Below, piece by piece: positions 1 through 5,360 of a stretch of 5,719 bases of DNA. Made by a program: the position numbers and the translations under genes. The stretch covers positions 1 through 5,719 of the forward strand of contig CANCAR010000177.1 in the NCBI GenBank assembly GCA_947374125.1, read 5' to 3'. Source of the DNA: Hyphomicrobiales bacterium. Its GTDB lineage: Bacteria > Pseudomonadota > Alphaproteobacteria > Rhizobiales > Beijerinckiaceae. The notes under the pieces are model-generated. The model saw only the letters and a program-made list of their open reading frames with translations. It was not told the DNA's origin and searched no databases. Positions within the stretch are counted from its first letter, which is position 1. Each line of letters begins with the position of its first letter.

Positions 1-1
1 A

Positions 2-700
2 GTTATCGGAATCAGCTTTTCGGGAGGTGTCGCTGGAGCTATCTCGTCCCTCCAGACGGGTCTCAACGGCATTGGCGCTGGTCTAACGGCGGCGGTTGGG
101 ACGCCAACAAGCAATCTATCGATCACTTCAGCGGCACCTGCTTCAGTAACTGCCCTTTCTGCCACCATCACCAATACCGCATTGCAGGGGCAGGGGACCG
201 CTCTTCCAGTTTTTACCGATTCTTCAAGCGGATTAGCTTACACGGGCTCGCTTGATGGTACTACCCAGCGCATTGGCCTGGCCGGTCGTATCGTTGTGAA
301 TCCAGCTCTTGTTGCTGCACCATCGGCATTTTCAGATTATACGGGAACCACGGTTTCGGGTGATCCAACCCGCATGAATGACCTTGTCAATCGGCTGACC
401 AATAATGGTGTGGCCGTCTATTCAGATTCCGGACTAGGTGTAACGTCCGGCACAGCTACGGTTGGAAAGCTCGTTCAACAGATCGCCCAGACCCAAGCGA
501 ATGACACCAACCGACTTAAAAGTCTCGACGCTAGCCAGTCCACCATCCTTGCCTCAGTCCAGAGCCGGTTCAGCCAGACGTCCGGTGTCAATATGGATAA
601 GGAACTAACTGATCTTACCCAATTACAAAGTGTTTACACTGCGAACGCGAAGGTCCTAGCGGCCGTGAAGGAAATGTTTGACGTTTTGATGCGTATCTAA
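2..700 (+). CDS. flgK: Flagellar hook-associated protein 1 (HAP1), C-terminal part, 5' end outside window
   Basis: FlgK is the first of the two junction proteins between hook and filament; it is exported through the flagellar type III apparatus and assembles outside the cell. The frame is open from base 2, giving 232 visible residues, so the gene starts upstream of the window; the internal TTG at 182 is not its start. The visible part includes a segment resembling the FlgK distal region (GLAGRIVVNPALVAAPS, then GDPTRMNDLVNRLT). It ends in a helical D0/D1-type terminus with the diagnostic pattern SGVNMDKELTDLTQLQSVYTANAKV followed by a hydrophobic helix, DVLMRI. This terminal helix is what packs in the core of axial proteins. 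The gene is followed after 16 nt by flgL, the usual order, and the two are very likely cotranscribed. The identity is firm; the N-terminal half cannot be judged. Confidence 0.93.
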   Translation, partial: VIGISFSGGVAGAISSLQTGLNGIGAGLTAAVGTPTSNLSITSAAPASVTALSATITNTALQGQGTALPVFTDSSSGLAYTGSLDGTTQRIGLAGRIVVNPALVAAPSAFSDYTGTTVSGDPTRMNDLVNRLTNNGVAVYSDSGLGVTSGTATVGKLVQQIAQTQANDTNRLKSLDASQSTILASVQSRFSQTSGVNMDKELTDLTQLQSVYTANAKVLAAVKEMFDVLMRI

Positions 701-702
701 TT

Positions 703-707
703 GAGGA
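703..707 (+). promoter_or_regulatory. Ribosome binding site of flgL
   Basis: GAGGA lies 9 nt before the ATG at 717, inside the 16-nt gap after the flgK stop. No promoter fits in so short a gap, which supports cotranscription of flgK and flgL. Confidence 0.7.
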
Positions 708-716
708 CAAAATACT

Positions 717-2240
717 ATGGCGATTTCTGGATCAGTGACAAATTCATTTCGAAGCGCCTGGGTCGCGGGAACGTTAACGCAAATCCATGACGCACTTAAT
801 GAGAAGTCACAACAATTGGCGAGCGGAAAGATTGGCCAGACGTATGCCGCTTTCGGTAACAATGTGTCCCGAAGTGTCGATTTAAGATCAAAATTGTCGC
901 AGATAGACTCATATAACGTCGAAATGGCCGTGGGCAATGCGAGCCTCTCGGCGGTAAATCAGGCTATTACATCCTTGTCTAATACAGCTTCGACGGCTTC
1001 CAACGGTCCGCTCAGCACGCTACAGGCAACTGATACGGCGGGACGTACTGCTGCTCAAGCGAGCCTGAGAGCTACTCTGACGACGATGCTGAGTTATATG
1101 AACGTGCAAGACGGTGATGCCTATTTATTCGGCGGTAGCAACCTAGGTTCAGCACCTGCACTTGATGTTTCGACCATACTTGATGGGAGCGTTTCGACGG
1201 GTAAAGTCGGGCTTGAAGGTTATGTTTTGGAACGGCAAACGGCGGATTTAGGGACGAACAGTTTGGGCCGCTTGCTTGTAACATTGCCGACTGGAGGAAC
1301 GACAGTAACGCTGGCGGAAGAGGCTGCAAATCTACCCTTTGGAATGACCATTAGTTCGGTAAGTTCCACGCTTTCTAACGCTACATCTACGCTTTCTGGG
1401 ACCTCTCCTAAAACAGTTGATGTTGCATTTTCCGGCCTTCCGGCTACGGGCGGTGTTTTCACCGTCACTCTAAATTTACCCGACGGAACTTCGAAGGATG
1501 TGACGCTCACAGCGGATTCTGCTGCTGATACAAACAAGTTTGCAGTTGGTGCTGATGCTGCAACAACAGCCACTAATTTTAAAAATGCTCTTGTAACCTC
1601 TTTGCAATCAATGGCGTCCACGGCTCTATCGGGTGCTTCGGCTGTTAAGGCGGCGAAAGATTTTTTTGCAGGCTCATTAACCTCGCCGCCGAAGCGCGTG
1701 GCAGGATCGCCAGCGACAGCAACGGCGTTCGTGACAGATAACGCGCAAAACGCGGCGTCAACTGTCGTTTGGTATCAGGGAACCGGTGTCGATGCGGCGG
1801 GAGACCCTAGGCTTGATCGGGTTGCCCAAATTGGTTCTGGAACAACCGTTGGGCTTGGCGTGAGGGGGAATGAAACCGGCTTTGTCAACACTCTATCTGC
1901 CGTCGCGGTAGCGGCCGTCGCCAAGTTTTCTACGACCGATCAAACGTTGGCGCAGAACCAGTTTAATGATCTCATCAAGCGCGCGCGAGATGGTGTGACG
2001 CTAGGCAAATCTGGGCTTCAAGCGGCCCAAGTTTCCATTGCATCGTCCCAGACGCAGATCAAATCAGTAAAAGAACAAAACATAGCAACAAAAAATGTCA
2101 TCAATACGGTAATTAGCTCGATTGAGGATGCATCTCCAGAACAAACAGCAGCTGAGCTTTCTTCGCTTCAGACGCAGATTCAGGTTGCCTATCAGGTCAC
2201 AGCAAAGCTTCTTAAGCTTTCGCTGGCTGATTATCTCTAA
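717..2240 (+). CDS. flgL: Flagellar hook-filament junction protein FlgL (HAP3)
   Basis: FlgL is the second junction protein, on which the flagellin filament polymerises. The 507 residues show the flagellin-like plan. An N-terminal helical region covers about residues 1-140 (start MAISGSVTNSFR; QLASGKIGQTYAAFG at 33-47; the FlgL-typical DGDAYLFGGS at 132-141). A C-terminal helical region covers about 405-507 (QNQFNDLIKRARDG, then VSIASSQTQIKSVKEQN, ending AYQVTAKLLKLSLADYL). Between them is a surface-exposed insert of roughly 260 residues rich in Thr, Ser, Ala and Gly. It includes a beta-rich stretch at about 233-300 (FTVTLNLPDGTSKDVTLTA, then FAVGADAATTATNFKNAL). The protein is longer than enterobacterial FlgL (about 300 residues); the extra length is all in the middle. 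Position directly after flgK and the lack of a flagellin-like C-terminus argue for FlgL rather than a second flagellin. Confidence 0.93.
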   Translation: MAISGSVTNSFRSAWVAGTLTQIHDALNEKSQQLASGKIGQTYAAFGNNVSRSVDLRSKLSQIDSYNVEMAVGNASLSAVNQAITSLSNTASTASNGPLSTLQATDTAGRTAAQASLRATLTTMLSYMNVQDGDAYLFGGSNLGSAPALDVSTILDGSVSTGKVGLEGYVLERQTADLGTNSLGRLLVTLPTGGTTVTLAEEAANLPFGMTISSVSSTLSNATSTLSGTSPKTVDVAFSGLPATGGVFTVTLNLPDGTSKDVTLTADSAADTNKFAVGADAATTATNFKNALVTSLQSMASTALSGASAVKAAKDFFAGSLTSPPKRVAGSPATATAFVTDNAQNAASTVVWYQGTGVDAAGDPRLDRVAQIGSGTTVGLGVRGNETGFVNTLSAVAVAAVAKFSTTDQTLAQNQFNDLIKRARDGVTLGKSGLQAAQVSIASSQTQIKSVKEQNIATKNVINTVISSIEDASPEQTAAELSSLQTQIQVAYQVTAKLLKLSLADYL

Positions 2241-2250
2241 CAGGCCATTT

Positions 2251-2285
2251 AAAAAATAGGGCGGCGGGCTAATGGCCCCCCGCCC
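2251..2285 (-). terminator. Intrinsic terminator at the end of flbT-flaF, probably also serving flgL
   Basis: Arms 2259-2269 and 2275-2285 form 10 base pairs, nearly all G-C, with one C-C mismatch and a 5-nt loop. Read on the - strand the stem is followed by TATTTTTTAAA (2258 downward), a good U-tract, so it fits as the terminator of flaF, whose stop is at 2310. Read on the + strand it lies 18 nt after the flgL stop, is preceded by the A-tract, and is followed by only a weak T-run (ATATGTTT). It probably works in both directions, better for flaF. Confidence 0.85.
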
Positions 2286-2309
2286 ATATGTTTGCCTACA
2301 TTCTGGTGT

Positions 2310-2687
2310 TCAGGCGGCAACTTTGGGTTCCGCCGATAAACCCAAGGCCACATTGCGATTAATCTCGATCAAGGCGTCAAGATCTGACGGTTTTGGATCA
2401 ACGATGAGATCCAATGATCGGTTAAAAATAAAAACCGCGATGATGGTGATATTTCGTTTGAGGTCATCGGGGAGCGGGGAATCCGTTTCGGTCGCAGAAG
2501 TTGCCAAGATCGTCCACAGCTTGCGGTTATACACGACAGCAGCATCGAGATCAGACGAATCCGTTTCCCAGTTATCCTGCACATTCTTAAGCCGCGATGC
2601 TGCTTTCATCAACAAAGTTGCCTCAAGCTGTCGCGGACTTGTGCCCGTCTGAGCTGTCTTCTGGTAGGCGTTCATGGCGTAATTCAT
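2310..2687 (-). CDS. flaF: Flagellar biosynthesis regulator FlaF
   Basis: FlaF is a small cytoplasmic protein of Alphaproteobacteria that promotes flagellin synthesis or secretion and acts opposite to FlbT; in Caulobacter it is required for flagellin production. The 125 residues match the family in length and pattern: AYQKTAQTGTSPRQLEATLLMKAASRL near the N-terminus, then a middle part with VVYNRKLWTILATSATETDSPLPDDLKRNI, and a C-terminal FIFNRSL...ALIEINRNVALGL. The start at 2687 is supported by AAGGGAG about 10 nt upstream (complement of 2698-2704); the Met four codons later would lie too far from it. The first 65 nt of the gene are also the last 65 nt of flbT in another frame, so translation of the two is probably coupled. 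A strong terminator follows the stop. Confidence 0.93.
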   Translation of the reverse strand: MNYAMNAYQKTAQTGTSPRQLEATLLMKAASRLKNVQDNWETDSSDLDAAVVYNRKLWTILATSATETDSPLPDDLKRNITIIAVFIFNRSLDLIVDPKPSDLDALIEINRNVALGLSAEPKVAA

Positions 2688-3063
2688 TATTAATCAACTC
2701 CCTTTCATAGTCGATGAGCGCACGCGTCGCTTTAATGGCTTTGTAGATGTCGCCGGCCAGTATTTGGTCTGTCACTTTGCTGATCAGTGGCCATGCGCTT
2801 GGTACCGCCGACATGAAATCATCCACGAGGGCGATAAAGGCATTGCGGTGGGCAGCCACGTCTTTGTCGAGATACATGAGCTGCAGAACAAAATAGATCC
2901 TCTTTGCGGGGGTATCCGCTACCGATGCAGAAAGAATATCCTTTTCGCGCATAATGGGCGTTTCGCCCTCGATAAAGAGGCGACTGCGTGTGTCGCCATT
3001 TCGAATGACGGCGTTCCCAATCACAATTCTCTCATTTGGTTTCAATTCTACCTTGAGAGCCAT
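2623..3063 (-). CDS. flbT: Flagellin mRNA regulator FlbT
   Basis: FlbT is a post-transcriptional regulator; in Caulobacter it binds the 5' untranslated region of flagellin mRNA and promotes its decay when the hook is unfinished. The protein opens with the family signature MALKVELKPNERIVIGNAVIRNGD, followed by RLFIEGETPIMREKDIL and a helical part (KRIYFVLQLMYLD, then the DDFMSAVPSAWPLI region). I chose the ATG at 3063 (146 residues) rather than the in-frame ATG at 3072, because AAGGA (complement of 3074-3078) lies 10 nt before the former and only 1 nt before the latter. The last residues (LPEDSSDGHKSATA) are polar and are encoded within the start of flaF, and may be a dispensable tail. Downstream of flagellin in the same direction, behind a hairpin that may limit read-through. 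Confidence 0.93.
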   Translation of the reverse strand: MALKVELKPNERIVIGNAVIRNGDTRSRLFIEGETPIMREKDILSASVADTPAKRIYFVLQLMYLDKDVAAHRNAFIALVDDFMSAVPSAWPLISKVTDQILAGDIYKAIKATRALIDYERELINNELRHERLPEDSSDGHKSATA

Positions 3064-3073
3064 CGTGTTCATG

Positions 3074-3078
3074 TCCTT
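3074..3078 (-). promoter_or_regulatory. Ribosome binding site that decides the flbT start
   Basis: AAGGA on the - strand. It is 10 nt from the ATG at 3063 and 1 nt from the ATG at 3072, so the inner ATG is the probable start. Confidence 0.6.
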
Positions 3079-3092
3079 TTAGCGACGGATGC

Positions 3093-3118
3093 AAAACAGG
3101 CCCGGATTTCTCCGGGCC
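3093..3118 (-). terminator. Hairpin with GAAA tetraloop between flagellin and flbT, likely (partial) terminator
   Basis: Arms 3099-3106 and 3111-3118 form a perfect 8-bp stem, 7 of 8 pairs G-C. On the - strand the loop is GAAA (a stable GNRA tetraloop) and the stem is followed by TGTTTTGC. It lies 77 nt past the flagellin stop (3196) and about 35 nt before the flbT start. The short T-run suggests incomplete termination, so that abundant flagellin mRNA ends here while some transcripts continue into flbT-flaF. It could instead only protect the 3' end of flagellin mRNA. The + strand side has no T-run. Confidence 0.65.
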
Positions 3119-3195
3119 CGTCTATAGTGTAAGATACGCTTTAAGGAACAGTGAACATTACGTCATTCAAATGGTATATTATTTATAACGTTAGG

Positions 3196-4395
3196 TTAGA
3201 AAAGACGGGTGATTGCCGCGTCAGCCTGCGAGGCAAGCGAGAGCGTCGTCTGCGCGAGCTGCTGGCGAGTGTTGAGCGCCAAGAGGTTTGCCGACTCTTC
3301 GTTCTGATCTGCCATGGTCAAGTTATCAGCACCGGAATTTAACGTCTGGACGAGGGTCTTTGTGAAGGAGGTACGGTTCTGGATAACCGTCTGGTTCGAC
3401 GCAAAGACGGCAGCCTGCGCGGCGATTTTATCTGCTGCTTTCTTAAGATTGGCAGTCGCAACATCGACGTCGTCATTGCTGCGGAAGCTATTGGTTGCAG
3501 CGGCAATACCAAGATCGCCCTCAGCGGTATAATTGACACTCGAAACGGTGATTGAGCTAGTTCCGCTCTCATTAAAGGTTACCTTGAGGTCTTGGCCTTG
3601 GAGAAGATTAACACCACCATAGGACGAATCTTGGATGGTTTGATCAATCTGCTTCAAGAGGGCGTCGAATTGCGTTGAAAGTGATTTACGCGTCGTATCA
3701 ACAAAATCAGTACCCGCTACAGCAACGGTTGAGCCTTCTAACGTCTTGGAGCCCAATAAGAGCTTTAGTTTCGCGTCCGTATCGTCAGATTCTAATGAAA
3801 CTGTTTTTCCGCTTGAAGACGTAATTTGCAAGTTACCGCCAACAAGGGCTGCCTTGATCGCAGTACCATTGCCCTTCGGATTCAGCGTCGTGTTGGTATT
3901 GATATCGTCGATAACATCTTGAACCGTTGTGGTTGCCGAAAGCGTCGTCGTCGTAACGGCCGATCCGCCATCTACCGAAAGTTGGAGAAGCTTACCGCTT
4001 GTCATACCGACGATACCAGCGCCGGCGGTACCAGCTACCAAATCAGTGGCCTTAAGCGGCGTTACGAGCGTACCCGTCAGCGTGTTGTTCTGTCCGGATT
4101 GATTGGCTTTGCCAACGAGACCCTTGGCAGAATCAATCAATGATTTAACCGAGTCGAGACCTTTACTGGTTGCCTGCATCACGGAGGATGCCTGCTGCAT
4201 ATCATCCAGCAGGTTCGACAGATCGCTGGCGCGGCTGGTCAAATTGGCTGCACGGAAATAGCTATTAGGGTTATCGAGGGCAGAACCAACGCGTTTGCCG
4301 GTAGCCAGACGAAGCTGGGCCTGTTGAACAGCACCTTGGTTGCTTTGGAGGGTCGACAATGCACCACGCATACCGACGGAGAGTGAAATAGCCAT
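3196..4395 (-). CDS. Flagellin (filament protein)
   Basis: This is the filament subunit, exported by the flagellar apparatus and polymerised at the tip. The 399 residues show the full flagellin plan. The N-terminal D0/D1 helices cover about 1-100 (MAISLSVGMRGALSTLQSNQGAV, RLATGKRVGSALDNPNSYFRA at 29-49, DLSNLLDDMQQASSVMQA). A variable outer domain at about 105-230 carries a flagellin-IN-like beta motif (LLQLSVDGG near 136-144 to GGNLQITSSSGKTVSLES near 187-203). Then come TQFDALLKQIDQTIQDSSYGGVNLL (241-265) and the C-terminal D1/D0 helices from about 300 (DQNEESANLLALNTRQQLAQTTLSLASQADAAITRLF). Start: AGAAGGT ends 7 nt before the ATG at 4395. The leader holds a large stem-loop that may control translation. 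Only one flagellin copy is visible here; family symbols differ among species, so none is given. Confidence 0.96.
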   Translation of the reverse strand: MAISLSVGMRGALSTLQSNQGAVQQAQLRLATGKRVGSALDNPNSYFRAANLTSRASDLSNLLDDMQQASSVMQATSKGLDSVKSLIDSAKGLVGKANQSGQNNTLTGTLVTPLKATDLVAGTAGAGIVGMTSGKLLQLSVDGGSAVTTTTLSATTTVQDVIDDINTNTTLNPKGNGTAIKAALVGGNLQITSSSGKTVSLESDDTDAKLKLLLGSKTLEGSTVAVAGTDFVDTTRKSLSTQFDALLKQIDQTIQDSSYGGVNLLQGQDLKVTFNESGTSSITVSSVNYTAEGDLGIAAATNSFRSNDDVDVATANLKKAADKIAAQAAVFASNQTVIQNRTSFTKTLVQTLNSGADNLTMADQNEESANLLALNTRQQLAQTTLSLASQADAAITRLF

Positions 4396-4400
4396 GATGT

Positions 4401-4479
4401 ATACCTTCTGGTTGAAACATTAGAATCCAACTCTTCTGAGTTGAACAAAATCGCTTCTAATGTGAGGCCTTAAAGATAT
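4401..4479 (-). promoter_or_regulatory. Nested stem-loop in the flagellin mRNA leader, candidate FlbT-responsive element
   Basis: On the - strand, reading towards the flagellin ATG, three nested pairings can be drawn. The inner one is CAACTC-AGAA-GAGTTG (4443-4428), a perfect 6-bp hairpin extendable by three pairs including wobbles. The middle one is ACATTAGAA (4463-4455) with TTCTAATGT (4425-4417), a perfect 9-bp stem enclosing the inner hairpin. The outer one is ATATCTTT (4479-4472) with GAAGGTAT (4408-4401), 8 pairs with two wobbles, separated from the middle stem by 8 nt on each side. The outer pairing would cover the Shine-Dalgarno (4409-4403). The inner and middle pairings are seen directly in the sequence; the outer one and any role in translation are inference. 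Caulobacter FlbT is known to bind a flagellin leader, and flbT is the next gene here. Confidence 0.65.
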
Positions 4480-4583
4480 GCTTCCAAAAAAATGTGCAAT
4501 TTTAAATTGTAACCCTACGTCATATTACAACCTATGATATGGTTTATCTTCGGTAAAGAAATTTAGTATGTGTTTATTTTAAT

Positions 4584-4588
4584 GGAGG
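4584..4588 (+). promoter_or_regulatory. Ribosome binding site of the HPP-family gene
   Basis: GGAGG, a near-consensus Shine-Dalgarno, 6 nt before the ATG at 4595. It confirms this start. Confidence 0.85.
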
Positions 4589-4594
4589 GTTGGC

Positions 4595-5116
4595 ATGTTA
4601 GAGTTTTTGAAGCGCTTGGGGCCGCAATCGGCCGGAATGGATTATCGGGATCAGCTGATTGCCGCAGGTGGTTCGTTGATTTTGTTTAATGCCTTGGCGC
4701 TTCTTGGCTTGGTTTTTTGGGAGAAATTTGCAATCGCAATTCCCCTCATAGCGCCGCTTGGAGCCTCTGCGGTCATCGTCTATTGCGCGCCGAAAAATCC
4801 ATTGGCCCAACCTTGGAATGTCGTGATTGGTAATGTTTCAAGCGCGCTGATCGGAGTAGCCTGCGCAAAGTTTATTCCCTATCCAGAGTTGGCGGCTGGC
4901 TTTGCTGGCTTTGGATCGATTATCGCGATGGTTGGACTTCGCGCACTTCACCCTCCCGGCGGAGCAGTTGCTCTAACGGCTATTTTGGGTGGCGAACCGA
5001 TCCAAAACCTAGGTTATTCGTTTGTTTTAAACCCAGTCCTCGTTCTATCGCTATTTCTTGTCTTGTTCGCGGCCCTCTATCAAAGAGCAGTTCGTGGGCA
5101 TTTTACAATCCGCTGA
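4595..5116 (+). CDS. HPP-family integral membrane protein
   Basis: This is a 173-residue inner-membrane protein of the HPP family, named after its His-Pro-Pro motif, seen here as ALHPPGGAVALTAILGG at 117-133. Other family-like blocks are PLIAPLGASAVIVYCAPKNPLAQPWNVVIGN (50-80). About five hydrophobic segments can be drawn: 21-42, 46-64, 76-94, 99-116 and 143-163. The C-terminus is short and basic (QRAVRGHFTIR), with no CBS domains of the kind fused to some relatives. Plant chloroplast and cyanobacterial members have been linked to nitrite transport; the substrate of bacterial members is mostly unknown, so nitrite or another small anion is only a guess here. The gene stands alone, divergent from flagellin and convergent with fdsD at a 4-nt gap. 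Confidence 0.85.
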   Translation: MLEFLKRLGPQSAGMDYRDQLIAAGGSLILFNALALLGLVFWEKFAIAIPLIAPLGASAVIVYCAPKNPLAQPWNVVIGNVSSALIGVACAKFIPYPELAAGFAGFGSIIAMVGLRALHPPGGAVALTAILGGEPIQNLGYSFVLNPVLVLSLFLVLFAALYQRAVRGHFTIR

Positions 5117-5120
5117 CGGG

Positions 5121-5360
5121 TCAGGACCGCAATTTTGCAACGGCTTTGGCAACCAGAGTCGTAAGGCCAGGCTCAGGCGTCACGTCAATGAAGGCAAACA
5201 AATCTTCGCGCATCTTTTTATTCCAGAATTTGGAAATATGATCGCGAATGCCTTCAATTCCAGTATCCTCGGGATAGCTTTTAAAAAAATCCCCCATCTG
5301 ATTTGCCATTTTGACGAGCTTGTGCGGACCCGTTTCTGATTGGTGTGGTATCGTTGTCAT
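5121..5360 (-). CDS. fdsD: Formate dehydrogenase subunit delta
   Basis: FdsD is a small subunit or accessory protein of the soluble, molybdenum-containing NAD-dependent formate dehydrogenase (FdsABG type), needed for an active enzyme. The family signature is clear: KLVKMANQMGDFFKSYP, then GIEGIRDHISKFWNKKMREDLFAFI and a C-terminal helix GLTTLVAKAVAKL. I chose the ATG at 5360 (79 residues) over the in-frame ATG at 5366. GGAG lies 8 nt before the former and only 2 nt before the latter, and the choice gives the ATGA overlap with the fdhD stop typical of translational coupling. The order fdhD-fdsD is the usual end of an fdsGBA-fdhD-fdsD operon, so the catalytic subunits probably lie to the right of the window. 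No terminator is visible after the stop; transcription may run into the HPP gene as antisense. Confidence 0.92.
   Translation of the reverse strand: MTTIPHQSETGPHKLVKMANQMGDFFKSYPEDTGIEGIRDHISKFWNKKMREDLFAFIDVTPEPGLTTLVAKAVAKLRS

Larger units (their letters stand above)
4396..4594. other. Divergent intergenic region between flagellin and the HPP gene
   Basis: These 199 bp are AT-rich and must hold promoters for both directions. I could not assign either with confidence: no sequence clearly matching a sigma-54 -24/-12 element (GG-N10-GC) is visible upstream of flagellin, and only poor sigma-70-like or sigma-28-like matches are present. The part near flagellin holds the leader stem-loop. The middle holds an inverted repeat TTGTAA-N12-TTACAA (4507-4512 and 4525-4530) and a run of seven A (4486-4492). 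Confidence 0.7.

Noticed and set aside
1360..1400. Short direct repeat ACGCTTTCT (1368-1376 and 1389-1397), 21 nt apart in flgL
   Set aside because: It only encodes the repeated residues STLS in a low-complexity Ser/Thr stretch; there are two copies and no further structure.
1220..1621. Open frame of 133 codons on the - strand within flgL
   Set aside because: It is antisense to the variable domain of a clear gene and has no recognisable motif; it probably follows from the codon use of flgL.
2272..2652. Open frame of 126 codons on the + strand
   Set aside because: It lies over flaF in antisense, starts inside the terminator hairpin, has no Shine-Dalgarno and resembles no family.
3826..4143. 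Open frame of 105 codons on the + strand inside flagellin
   Set aside because: Antisense to a confident flagellin gene, rich in Arg and Cys in a way typical of shadow frames.
4481..4500. TTGCAC-N15-TATCTT on the - strand as a flagellin promoter
   Set aside because: The 15-nt spacer is short and the match is no better than others expected in AT-rich sequence; sigma-28 and sigma-54 patterns were also sought and not found convincingly.
5115..5133. Small dyad GGTC-AG-GACC near the HPP and fdsD ends
   Set aside because: A 4-bp stem with a 2-nt loop cannot form a useful hairpin and there is no T-run.
5058..5339. Open frame of 93 codons on the + strand spanning the HPP end and fdsD
   Set aside because: It overlaps two supported genes in other frames and has no ribosome binding site or family resemblance.
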